Assembly: GCF_947503705.1 (NCBI RefSeq)
Contig: NZ_CANNES010000002.1
Location: 186,001-250,000, forward strand
From: an uncultured Tateyamaria sp.
Lineage (GTDB): Bacteria > Pseudomonadota > Alphaproteobacteria > Rhodobacterales > Rhodobacteraceae
DNA length: 64,000 nt
Direction: 5' to 3'
Shown here: positions 42,716 through 50,112 of the stretch, piece by piece
How the letters are laid out: every line of letters starts with the position of its first letter
Position numbering within the stretch: position 1 is the stretch's first letter
The notes under the pieces: generated by a model
What the model saw: only the letters and a program-made list of their open reading frames with translations
Databases searched by the model: none
Told to the model about the DNA's origin: nothing
Translations under genes and position numbers: made by a program

Positions 42716-43834
42716 ATGGACGTGATGCCCAAATGGGCCGAGGTTGTGCTCGTTCCACTGATTTCGCTGATCCTCGCGGCCATCCTGTCGGCTTTGGTCA
42801 TCCTCGCCATTGGCGAAGACCCGGTGGCTGCCGTCAAATTGATGGTTTCGGGCGCGCTTGGGTCAACCTATGGCTGGGGCTATACCCTTTATTACGCGAC
42901 GAATTTCATGTTTACGGGGCTGGCTGTCGCGGTGGCCTTCCATGCGGGCCTGTTCAATATTGGCGGCGAGGGCCAGGCGATGCTGGGCGGGCTTGGCGTC
43001 GCGCTGGTGTGTTTGTTCATCCCTTGGCCGCATTGGACGCTGGCCGTCTTGGGCGCGACCGTTGGTGCGGCTGCATTTGGTGCGCTCTGGGCCGCTATTC
43101 CGGCCTATTTGCAGGCCAAGCGGGGCAGCCATATCGTGATCACCACGATCATGTTCAACTTTATCGCCGCCGCCGTGCTGAACTATATGCTGGTGAACAT
43201 TTTGCGCCCTGCGGGCTCCATGGACCCGGCCACGGCCCGCTTTCCCGAAGCCGTCCACCTGCCCTCGCTGCATGAAATGCTTGCGCCCATTGGCATCAAC
43301 TTTTCCAAATCTGCCCCGGCCAACGTATCGCTCGTGCTGGCGATCATCGCCTGCTTTGTGGTTTGGCTGCTGATCTGGCGTACTTCGCTGGGCTTGGAAA
43401 TCAGGTCCTACGGCAAATCGGGCCGCGCGGCGCGCTATGCGGGCATCGGATCGGTGCGCATTACGATGATTGCCATGCTCATCTCGGGCGGCTTGGCGGG
43501 CATGATGGCCATCAACAACGTGATGGGCGAAGCCGAACGGCTCGTCCTGAATGCTGTGGAAGGCGCCGGGTTTATCGGCATTGCCGTGGCGCTGATGGGC
43601 CGCAGCCATCCGTTCGGGGTTTTCCTGGCCGCCATCCTCTTTGGCTTCCTCTATCAGGGTGGTGCTGAACTGGCCCTTTGGACGTCGATCCCGCGCGAGT
43701 TGATCGTGGTCATCCAGGCCCTGGTGATCCTGTTTACCGGTGCGCTCGACAATATGGTGCGGATGCCGCTGGAGCGGATATTCCTTGCGATACGGCAATC
43801 GCGCGAGGCCAAAGCAACCAAGGCGGCGGAGTAA
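42716..43834 (+). CDS. Nucleoside-type ABC transporter permease 1
   Basis: The 372-residue membrane protein has about ten hydrophobic segments and the BPD_transp_2 family landmarks. These are FNIGGEGQAMLGGLGVAL, KRGSHIVITTIMFNFIAAAVLNYML and the ATPase-contact loop EIRSYGKSGRAARYAGIGSVRI. It corresponds to YufP/NupP-type permeases of nucleoside importers. The next permease gene begins 4 bp after its stop. Confidence 0.9.
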   Translation: MDVMPKWAEVVLVPLISLILAAILSALVILAIGEDPVAAVKLMVSGALGSTYGWGYTLYYATNFMFTGLAVAVAFHAGLFNIGGEGQAMLGGLGVALVCLFIPWPHWTLAVLGATVGAAAFGALWAAIPAYLQAKRGSHIVITTIMFNFIAAAVLNYMLVNILRPAGSMDPATARFPEAVHLPSLHEMLAPIGINFSKSAPANVSLVLAIIACFVVWLLIWRTSLGLEIRSYGKSGRAARYAGIGSVRITMIAMLISGGLAGMMAINNVMGEAERLVLNAVEGAGFIGIAVALMGRSHPFGVFLAAILFGFLYQGGAELALWTSIPRELIVVIQALVILFTGALDNMVRMPLERIFLAIRQSREAKATKAAE

Positions 43835-43838
43835 GCAC

Positions 43839-44813
43839 ATGAATTTCCTGGCCCTCTTTGACCTCTCCGTCCTCGACACCACAGTCCGTTTGGCCACCCC
43901 GCTGTTGTTGGCCTGCCTTGCGGGCCTGTTCTCGGAACGTGCGGGCATTTTCGACATCGGCCTTGAGGGCAAGATGCTGGCGGCGGCGTTCTTTTCCGCG
44001 GCCCTTGCCTCGATCACCGGGTCGGTCTGGCTGGGTATTGCGGCCGGGATTGGTGCGTCGCTGGTCTTGTCGGCGGTCCATGGTCTGGCCTCGATCACCT
44101 TTCGCGGCAATCAGCTGATCTCGGGCGTTGCTATCAACTTCCTCGCGGCCGGCATGACGGTTCTGATCGCCCAAGACTGGTTCCAACAAGGAGGGCGCAC
44201 GCCGTCCCTGCTGACCGGAGGGCGGTTTGAGCCGATCACCCTGCCCTTTGCCGAGGCGCTCAGCACGGTGCCGGTCTTTGGTCCGATCTATGCCGAGCTG
44301 ATCTCGGGCCACTCGATCCTGGTCTATATCGCGCTCTTTTGCGTACCGGGGACGTGGTACATCCTGTTCCGCACCCGCTTTGGCCTGCGCTTGCGCGCGG
44401 TCGGCGAAAACCCGGCGGCCGTCGATACGGCGGGGGTTTCGGTTGTCGGTTTGCGATTTGCGGCCGTAGGGATTTGCGGCATCTTGTGCGGGATTGCAGG
44501 GGCGTACCTTGCGACGGCCTTGCAGGCGGGCTTTGTCAAAGACATGACCGCCGGACGCGGCTTCATTGCGCTGGCGGCGCTGATCTTTGCCAAGTGGAGG
44601 CCCTGGCATGCGCTTTGGGCAACATTGCTGTTTGGGTATCTTCAGGCCATCGCATTGCGGCCCGACATCATCGAAGGCGCGCTTGGGTTCAAGGTGCAGG
44701 TGCAACTGCTGGACGCCCTGCCCTATATCCTGACGGTCGTGATCCTTGCGGGTTTTGTGGGCAAGGCGATACCGCCACGCGCCGGGGGCGAGCCATACGT
44801 CAAAGAACGATAA
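43839..44813 (+). CDS. Nucleoside-type ABC transporter permease 2
   Basis: This 324-residue membrane protein pairs with the upstream permease. Landmarks are LFSERAGIFDIGLEGKMLAAAFFSAAL, SITFRGNQLISGVAINFLAAG, the loop LRLRAVGENPAAVDTAGVSVV and TAGRGFIALAALIFAKWRPW, all typical of YufQ/NupQ-type subunits. ATG 43839 is used; the in-frame upstream extension is not family-like. A small perfect hairpin at 44819-44837 follows the stop. Confidence 0.9.
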   Translation: MNFLALFDLSVLDTTVRLATPLLLACLAGLFSERAGIFDIGLEGKMLAAAFFSAALASITGSVWLGIAAGIGASLVLSAVHGLASITFRGNQLISGVAINFLAAGMTVLIAQDWFQQGGRTPSLLTGGRFEPITLPFAEALSTVPVFGPIYAELISGHSILVYIALFCVPGTWYILFRTRFGLRLRAVGENPAAVDTAGVSVVGLRFAAVGICGILCGIAGAYLATALQAGFVKDMTAGRGFIALAALIFAKWRPWHALWATLLFGYLQAIALRPDIIEGALGFKVQVQLLDALPYILTVVILAGFVGKAIPPRAGGEPYVKER

Positions 44814-44818
44814 CGAAG

Positions 44819-44837
44819 GGCGTACCACAGGTACGCC
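44819..44837 (+). terminator. Hairpin after the nucleoside transporter operon
   Basis: GGCGTACC-ACA-GGTACGCC is a perfect 8-bp stem with a 3-base loop, 5 bp after the stop. No T-run follows, so it may only protect the mRNA end. Confidence 0.45.
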
Positions 44838-44932
44838 GTCACTAAGGCCAGTTTCTTCGAATACACCCATCCAGTTCGCTGCAGAGCGGCATGGCCCTTG
44901 ATTTCAGGGCCCGCACCGTCCTAACAGGGTAT

Positions 44933-45850
44933 ATGCAAATCTACCTGCCCATCGCCGAGGTTTCGGTCAACGCGTTCCTGCTTTTGGGGCTGGGCGGTAT
45001 GGTGGGCATCCTTTCTGGCATGTTTGGCGTCGGCGGCGGGTTCCTGATGACCCCGCTTTTGTTCTTTATCGGCATTCCGCCCGCTGTGGCCGTGGCCACA
45101 GAAGCCAATCAGATCGTAGCCTCTTCCTTCTCCGGCGTCCTTGCCCATTTCAGGCGAAAAACGGTGGACCTCAGGATGGGCGTTGTCCTGCTGATTGGTG
45201 GCCTTGTTGGCGCCGCCCTGGGTGTGATCGTCTTTAACTATCTCAAGGCGCTGGGGCAGGTCGATCTGTTGGTCAAGCTTTGTTACGTCGTCTTTCTTGG
45301 CGTCATCGGCGGGCTGATGTTCATCGAAAGCCTGAACGCAATCCGCAAAACCGCCAAGGGCGGTGCGGTGCCGACGCGCAAGAAACACAACTGGATTCAC
45401 AAGCTGCCCTTCAAGATGCGCTTTCGCGTCTCTGGCCTCTATATCTCGGTTATCCCGCCCTTGCTGGTTGGTCTGTGTGTCGGGGTTCTGGCCGCCATCA
45501 TGGGTGTCGGCGGCGGGTTCATCATGGTGCCTGCCATGATCTACCTGCTGGGCATGCCCACCAAAGTGGTTGTTGGCACGTCCCTTTTCCAGATCATCTT
45601 TGTCACCGCGTTCACCACCATGCTGCATGCCACAACCAACTTTACGGTCGACGTGGTTCTGGCTGTCTTGCTGCTGGTTGGCGGTGTCATCGGCGCACAG
45701 ATCGGCACCCGGATCGGCGTCAAAATGAAAGCCGAACAGTTGCGTATTCTGTTGGCCATCATGGTTCTGGCCGTCTGCGGCAAACTGGCCTTTGACCTGC
45801 TGGTCATGCCCTCGGAACTGTATTCCGTCGGCGCGGTGGAGGGGCATTGA
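44933..45850 (+). CDS. TauE/SafE-family sulfite/sulfonate export permease
   Basis: From ATG 44933 the 305-residue protein has two repeated halves of hydrophobic segments with the family signatures MFGVGGGFLMTPLLFFIGIPPAVAVATE and IMGVGGGFIMVPAMIYLLGMPTKVVVGTSL. A hydrophilic loop of about 40 residues separates the halves. Members export sulfite, sulfoacetate or similar anions and are common in taurine-using roseobacters, but no taurine gene is nearby. Its stop overlaps the next start by one base (TGATG). Confidence 0.87.
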   Translation: MQIYLPIAEVSVNAFLLLGLGGMVGILSGMFGVGGGFLMTPLLFFIGIPPAVAVATEANQIVASSFSGVLAHFRRKTVDLRMGVVLLIGGLVGAALGVIVFNYLKALGQVDLLVKLCYVVFLGVIGGLMFIESLNAIRKTAKGGAVPTRKKHNWIHKLPFKMRFRVSGLYISVIPPLLVGLCVGVLAAIMGVGGGFIMVPAMIYLLGMPTKVVVGTSLFQIIFVTAFTTMLHATTNFTVDVVLAVLLLVGGVIGAQIGTRIGVKMKAEQLRILLAIMVLAVCGKLAFDLLVMPSELYSVGAVEGH

Positions 45851-46602
45851 TGCGCTGGCTGATCGCCTTTCTGTTTCTCGCATCCCCTGCCTTTGCCGAG
45901 AGCGTGGTACTGGGCCTCAGCCAGAACGAGATTGCCATCACCACTAGCTTTGACGGCTCGGAAATCCTGGTCTTTGGCGCGGTCAAGCGCGAAGCCCCGA
46001 TACCGGACGGCCCGCCCCTTGAGGTCATCGTGACCGTGGCAGGCCCTGATGAGCCTGTGAATGTGCGCCGCAAGGCAAAACGCTTTGGCATTTGGGTGAA
46101 CACCGACGCCGTCGAGGTTGACCGCGCGCCCAGTTTTTACGCCGTAGCGACCAGCGGCAACTTGCGCGACGTGCTGAGCGATGTGGAAGACTTGCGCTAT
46201 AAAGTCTCGGTCCCGCGCGCCATCCGCTCTGTCGGTGCGCCGATGGAAATCACCGATGCCGCCAGCTTTACCGAAGCGTTGATCCGGATCCGCAAGGAAA
46301 ACGACCTGTACCAACTGATGGAAAACCACGTGGCGGTGGATGACCAGACCCTGTTTCGGGGCCGTATCGAATTGCCCGCGGCTCTGACCGAAGGCGCTTA
46401 CGAGACCCGCATTTTTCTGACCCGCGAGGGTCGCGTGATCTCGCAATATGAAACGGCGATTGAAGTGCGCAAGGTGGGGTTGGAGCGGTGGCTTTTCAGC
46501 CTGAGCCGGGAACAGCCGTTTTTGTATGGTCTCATGTCACTGGCCATCGCGATTGCTGCGGGCTGGGGAGCGTCGGCGGCCTTTTCCCTGCTGCGAAACT
46601 AG
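45850..46602 (+). CDS. TIGR02186-family membrane-anchored protein
   Basis: This 250-residue protein has a signal peptide (MRWLIAFLFLASPAFA), an all-beta periplasmic region starting VVLGLSQNEIAITTSFDGSEILVFGAVKRE, and a single C-terminal membrane helix (PFLYGLMSLAIAIAAGWGASAAF). The pattern matches the alphaproteobacterial TIGR02186 family, which is almost always encoded directly after a TauE/SafE-type permease as here. This suggests an accessory periplasmic subunit of the exporter; the function is not established. Confidence 0.82.
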   Translation: MRWLIAFLFLASPAFAESVVLGLSQNEIAITTSFDGSEILVFGAVKREAPIPDGPPLEVIVTVAGPDEPVNVRRKAKRFGIWVNTDAVEVDRAPSFYAVATSGNLRDVLSDVEDLRYKVSVPRAIRSVGAPMEITDAASFTEALIRIRKENDLYQLMENHVAVDDQTLFRGRIELPAALTEGAYETRIFLTREGRVISQYETAIEVRKVGLERWLFSLSREQPFLYGLMSLAIAIAAGWGASAAFSLLRN

Positions 46603-46704
46603 CCATTTGTGGATGCCTCGGGAACGAGGGGCCAGCCTGTCAAACCAGTGGTTTGCATAGACCAGAGGCCGTCTCGGGTTTTTGTTTGAACCGAGAGATT
46701 GGGA

Positions 46705-48234
46705 TCAATCTTCGGGTTCAGGTGCAAGAGTAAGCGGCGCCGCGGGGACCGAGCGCAAGTCGTCCACGCGTAGACCGCCCGATGGTTTGGACAGACGGTT
46801 CCGCACCACCCAAATCAGGCGATCCTGCGCCCGCGTGATCGCCACATAGGCCAGTCGTTTCCACAACGGTTGTCCCGCTTCCATCCGGCCCATGCGGGCA
46901 GCGGCATAGAGGTCGGGTGCGAACACCTGCACCGTGTCCCATTGCGAGCCTTGTGCCTTGTGGATCGTGACCGCAGCCCCGTGCAGAAACGTGGCCCCCA
47001 TGCGGGCAGCGAAGGGGATGAAGGGTTCTTCCTCATCCGGTTTCTCGATCTTGACGATGGACGCCGCAGAGACTTGCGGGTCTTCGGCCCCCATCACGTG
47101 CAGGCGGGAAAAGCCGGGTTTGCGCCCCTCGCCCAGATAGATCACCTGCGCGCCCTTGATCAGGCCGCGCGCCTCAAGGTCGAGCCGTTTGTTGCGGTGT
47201 TTCAGGGGCAGTTCCAGCCCGTCGCAAATCAGCGGCTCCCCTTCAAGCAGCGCATCCTCGGGCGCGCCATAGACAGTGCGAAACGCGTTGATCAGGCGGA
47301 TGCGAGTGGCGTTCCGCCAGACCAGAACAGGGCTGCGCGCCATGAGGTCAACCTCCACCCGCTGGCCCCAGACCACGCGCTCGTCTCGCCCTGCGGCTTC
47401 TTCGACCATCTTTTCGAACCGGTAGAAATCGACCTGCGGGTCGGCCAGCGCGTGGGCCAGATCAAGGATTGGATTGTCCGCCTCTTGCCGGTGGATGCGG
47501 TTGAGGTGCATCACCCGGCTTTGTGGCATCTTTTCGAACACCATTGTTCCCGATTGATTCACCGGGGCCAGCTGGGCCGGGTCGCCAAAGAGCAGCAGGG
47601 TGGGAAAGATTTCCTTGAGATCTTCGAATTGCTTGTCGTCCAGCATCGACGCCTCATCGACAAAACCGATGTCGAGCGGTTCCTCGCGCCGTTTCCAACC
47701 CGTGATGAAGTCCGATCCGCGCAGGCCGGCCGCTGCCAGTGCACCCGGGATGGATTTGTTGCCTTGGTAAAAGGCAAAGGCGCGGTCGAGGGCGGTGTCG
47801 GTTAACCCTTCGATCTCGGGACGTTCGCCATTGCCGGCCAGCCACTCGGCGATGCGTTCGTATTCGGGGTCGTAGACCGGTGTATAGAGGATGCGGTGGA
47901 TGGTGGTGGCGGGCACGCCGCGAAAGCGAAGGACCGAGGCCGCCTTGTTCGTTGGGGCCAGGATGGCGAGGGTGCGTTTGTCCTTGCGCTTGCGGCTTTC
48001 GTAGTCGCCCGACACAACCTCGAGCCCCGCATTCTCCAGCGCTTTGTACAGCTCGGCCAGCAGTAGTGTCTTGCCGGAACCGGCCTTGCCGGTGATCGCC
48101 ATGACGGCGGTGGCCGATCCCTTGGGCGGGCTGAGCAGTGCGTCGTCGAGGTCAATCCCCGCACTGCGCAACATCTCTGTTACGTGGTCATATGCGGTGG
48201 CCTGATCGTCAGAGAGGGAGAGCGCGGTGGTCAT
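46705..48234 (-). CDS. RecD-like ATP-dependent DNA helicase (superfamily 1)
   Basis: This 509-residue protein has helicase motif I at residues 49-56 (GKAGSGKT), TLAILAPTNKAASVLR (Ia), the FVDEASML motif II, LLFGDPAQLAPV (III), and the C-terminal UvrD_C_2 segment TIHKAQGSQWDTVQVF followed by AYVAITRAQDRLIWVV. It is shorter than RecD2 and has no partner recB/recC genes beside it. It probably unwinds DNA 5'-3' in repair; the specific pathway is unknown. Confidence 0.88.
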   Translation of the reverse strand: MTTALSLSDDQATAYDHVTEMLRSAGIDLDDALLSPPKGSATAVMAITGKAGSGKTLLLAELYKALENAGLEVVSGDYESRKRKDKRTLAILAPTNKAASVLRFRGVPATTIHRILYTPVYDPEYERIAEWLAGNGERPEIEGLTDTALDRAFAFYQGNKSIPGALAAAGLRGSDFITGWKRREEPLDIGFVDEASMLDDKQFEDLKEIFPTLLLFGDPAQLAPVNQSGTMVFEKMPQSRVMHLNRIHRQEADNPILDLAHALADPQVDFYRFEKMVEEAAGRDERVVWGQRVEVDLMARSPVLVWRNATRIRLINAFRTVYGAPEDALLEGEPLICDGLELPLKHRNKRLDLEARGLIKGAQVIYLGEGRKPGFSRLHVMGAEDPQVSAASIVKIEKPDEEEPFIPFAARMGATFLHGAAVTIHKAQGSQWDTVQVFAPDLYAAARMGRMEAGQPLWKRLAYVAITRAQDRLIWVVRNRLSKPSGGLRVDDLRSVPAAPLTLAPEPED

Positions 48235-48275
48235 GGCGCGACCCTATATGCGGGTCGCGCCGGGGGCCAGCAGGA

Positions 48276-48911
48276 TCAGGCCGTGCGGGCAAAGGCCACG
48301 CGGTTTGCAGTGCCGAACGCGTGCTCGAACCATTGGCGGGACAGATGCTGCGACACGCCCGCGCGCTCGGACACCTGGGCCGCATCGCTTTCGGCGAAGT
48401 GCCACAGACCGACGCTGATCTGATCGCGGCCCGTGCCTGTACTGCCCAAAACCTCTGGTGAAGCGCCGATCATGCGGTAGATGCGAACCATGCGCGCATC
48501 AAAGACGCCAACGAAATGCTCTACGCCAAAGTTCTGCATGATCTCACCGCCGCCCAGCATCAGGGCCGCCGCCACATGGCCGCCCGCGCCACGGGTCAGG
48601 CAGAACCGGGTGCATTCCCAGATCAGCGGGCTGGAGATCGGGCCAGACATCAGACCGGCAAAGTGATCGTTGACCATCGTGCGGCCCGTGGTGGGCAGGA
48701 ACCGCATGGAACCCCCATGGCTGCCATCCGGCTCTTCCCAGATCACATAGAGCGGGTTCATGCCGTCGTACTCGTCCCGCTCCTCTCCGGCTGCATCAAT
48801 GGTTACGTCCCACCCGAGGCGGGTCTTGAACTGGTCCGCGCGGTCGCGAAACATGGTCCGGGCGAGTTTGGGGTGATCATTCAGATCGGCGGCATAAACG
48901 TAACGCAACAT
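48276..48911 (-). CDS. luxI: Acyl-homoserine-lactone synthase (LuxI family)
   Basis: The 211-residue protein shows the LuxI invariants: R-x3-F-x5-W in FRDRADQFKTRLGW, the acidic DEYDGMNPLYV region, SMRFLPTTG with the Arg of the active site, and WECTRFCL with the Glu/Arg pair. It makes an N-acyl-homoserine lactone from SAM and acyl-ACP; the acyl chain cannot be predicted. It lies 114 bp downstream of luxR in the same direction. Its C-terminus is longer and less conserved than the core. Confidence 0.93.
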   Translation of the reverse strand: MLRYVYAADLNDHPKLARTMFRDRADQFKTRLGWDVTIDAAGEERDEYDGMNPLYVIWEEPDGSHGGSMRFLPTTGRTMVNDHFAGLMSGPISSPLIWECTRFCLTRGAGGHVAAALMLGGGEIMQNFGVEHFVGVFDARMVRIYRMIGASPEVLGSTGTGRDQISVGLWHFAESDAAQVSERAGVSQHLSRQWFEHAFGTANRVAFARTA

Positions 48912-49025
48912 TGTGCAGGCTCCTTGTCAGACCGGGGTAGGTATGACCGAAACACTACCAATGCGTGCGTTAACGTCTATTCATACATCCGTGCGGTGTA
49001 TTTTCCTGCAAGGCAACGGGTGGAT

Positions 49026-49757
49026 TCACACCACAATCAGCCCGCGACTCATTGCGCGGGCCACCGCGTGGGTGGTGTTCATCGCGCCCAGTTTGAACCT
49101 GGCGCTTTCGATATAGACCCGCAGCGTATGCTCTGAAATCGACAAGGTGTCGGCCACTTGGGCACGGCTGTACCCCATGGCCAGCAAGGTCATCGCATCA
49201 ACCTCACGTGGGCTGAGGGCTTGTGACTGTTCCGGTGTACGTTCGGGCTCGAACTCCAACGCCTTTTCATTAAAGTAATGCGCAATCAGAATAAGATCGC
49301 GGCGATGTGCTTCGGTCCAGTCGGCCCACCAGGCGTCGTTGCACGAGTGGTTGACCGTAAAGAGCGCGAATTGTCCGTTTGGTCCGCGAATAGGGACCGA
49401 AAAACCCTGATTACCAACCCCGTGAGTGATGGCCTCGGCCTGAAAGGCTTTGGCGGCTTTGCTGGACCAGTCCAGTCGTTTCCAGTCAACGGGGTGAAAG
49501 CGTTGAAAACAGCCAAGAATAACAGGGTCGACCCGTAGATAATTCTGCTCTAGGTAGCGGGCGCGCCATGCGTTTGAATAGGTGCCGCATCCATATTGAT
49601 CCCCGGCCGAGTCCACCCAGTGATACACAACGTGGTCGATGCCATAATGGTCGCAAAGCGCCTCTGAGGCCGCTTGGAGCGCGCCAAGCCCGTCAGCTCG
49701 TTCCAATTCCTCCATAATATGTTCCAACGGCTGCATCGCCGTCATTACGCTGGCCAT
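49026..49757 (-). CDS. luxR: LuxR-family quorum-sensing regulator
   Basis: This 243-residue protein has an N-terminal autoinducer-binding domain with the ligand residues in SNAWRARYLEQNYLRVDPVI (Trp, Tyr and the key Asp) and GFSVPIRGPNGQFAL. Its C-terminal LuxR helix-turn-helix (LSPREVDAMTLLAMGYSRAQVADTLSISEHTLRVYIESARFKL) spans residues of about 178-225. It is the likely receptor for the signal made by the neighbouring synthase. AAGGAA stands 8 bases before ATG 49757, and the start lies inside the end of the small upstream gene. Confidence 0.93.
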   Translation of the reverse strand: MASVMTAMQPLEHIMEELERADGLGALQAASEALCDHYGIDHVVYHWVDSAGDQYGCGTYSNAWRARYLEQNYLRVDPVILGCFQRFHPVDWKRLDWSSKAAKAFQAEAITHGVGNQGFSVPIRGPNGQFALFTVNHSCNDAWWADWTEAHRRDLILIAHYFNEKALEFEPERTPEQSQALSPREVDAMTLLAMGYSRAQVADTLSISEHTLRVYIESARFKLGAMNTTHAVARAMSRGLIVV

Positions 49758-49899
49758 CTTGCGCGTTCCTTATTGCGGCGATCTCGGCCATCGCAACAAT
49801 CGCCGTGTCATCCAGCTGCTCTGCAAGGGCAGGCATGCCATTGGCGCGGGCAAAAGTCTTGAGGTCCGTAAGTACGTCTAAAATCCAATCGCTTCTCAT
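49693..49899 (-). CDS. Small conserved-looking protein overlapping luxR
   Basis: This 68-residue frame starts at ATG 49899 with an AAGGTG site upstream and runs 65 bp into luxR in another frame. The N-terminal 40 residues form an amphipathic helix pair (RSDWILDVLTDLKTFARANGMPALAEQLDDTAIVAMAEIAAI) followed by a Gly/Asp-rich tail. I recall similar short proteins beside luxR genes in other Rhodobacterales, but cannot name a family. It may be a coupled leader gene or a small regulator. Its upstream region holds the TTAA-N7-TTAA site. Confidence 0.6.
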   Translation of the reverse strand: MRSDWILDVLTDLKTFARANGMPALAEQLDDTAIVAMAEIAAIRNAQDGQRNDGDAAVGTYYGGIGTS

Positions 49900-49921
49900 G
49901 CCTAGACTCACCTTCAAGTGG

Positions 49922-49936
49922 TTAATGAAACGTTAA
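49922..49936. promoter_or_regulatory. CtrA-type site TTAA-N7-TTAA upstream of the luxR unit
   Basis: TTAA at 49922-49925 and TTAA at 49933-49936 are separated by exactly seven bases (TGAAACG), which is the full CtrA consensus spacing. The site is 22 bp upstream of the small gene's ATG. It would place the luxR-luxI unit under the cell-cycle or motility regulator CtrA; binding is inferred. Confidence 0.6.
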
Positions 49937-49962
49937 GACAACTCTAACATGAGTTAACTCTT

Positions 49963-50017
49963 GTTGGAAATTCGCGCATTTTCACTCCCCAGAAATAGTG
50001 AGGAGGCGATTTCCAAC
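49963..50017. repeat. Inverted repeat with the GTTGGAAAT(T)CGC arms
   Basis: GTTGGAAATTCGC at 49963 is mirrored by GCGATTTCCAAC at 50006-50017, with one extra T in the left arm and about 30 bases between. The 12-mer GTTGGAAATCGC formed by the right arm recurs exactly at 55563 upstream of the H-NS family gene. Confidence 0.45.
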
Positions 50018-50047
50018 CCATTGAAACCGTTGAGACCGTCAGAAACG

Positions 50048-50087
50048 AAAAAACGCCCGCGCAATCATCAGGTGATTCGCGGACGTT
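50048..50087 (-). terminator. Intrinsic terminator of ccr
   Basis: Read on the minus strand, a long stem with a few mismatches (AACGTCCGCGAATCA against TGATTGCGCGGGCGTT) is followed by a run of six T residues. It starts 26 bp after the ccr stop. Confidence 0.8.
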
Positions 50088-50112
50088 AAAGCTCACTTTA
50101 AACGTGTGCGGC

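Noticed and set aside
42863-44110. A long minus-strand open frame across both nucleoside permease genes
   Set aside because: It spans two membrane-protein genes and the junction between them, with a highly charged shadow-type composition.
46632-46646. CAAACCAGTGGTTTG palindrome between the TIGR02186 gene and the helicase gene
   Set aside because: It lies between two convergent gene ends, is short, and is not placed as an operator or a terminator with a T-run.
48936-48959. GGTAG ... CTACC inverted repeat upstream of luxI as a lux box
   Set aside because: Only 5-bp arms, 24 bp overall, and no similarity to known LuxR sites beyond position; too weak to annotate.
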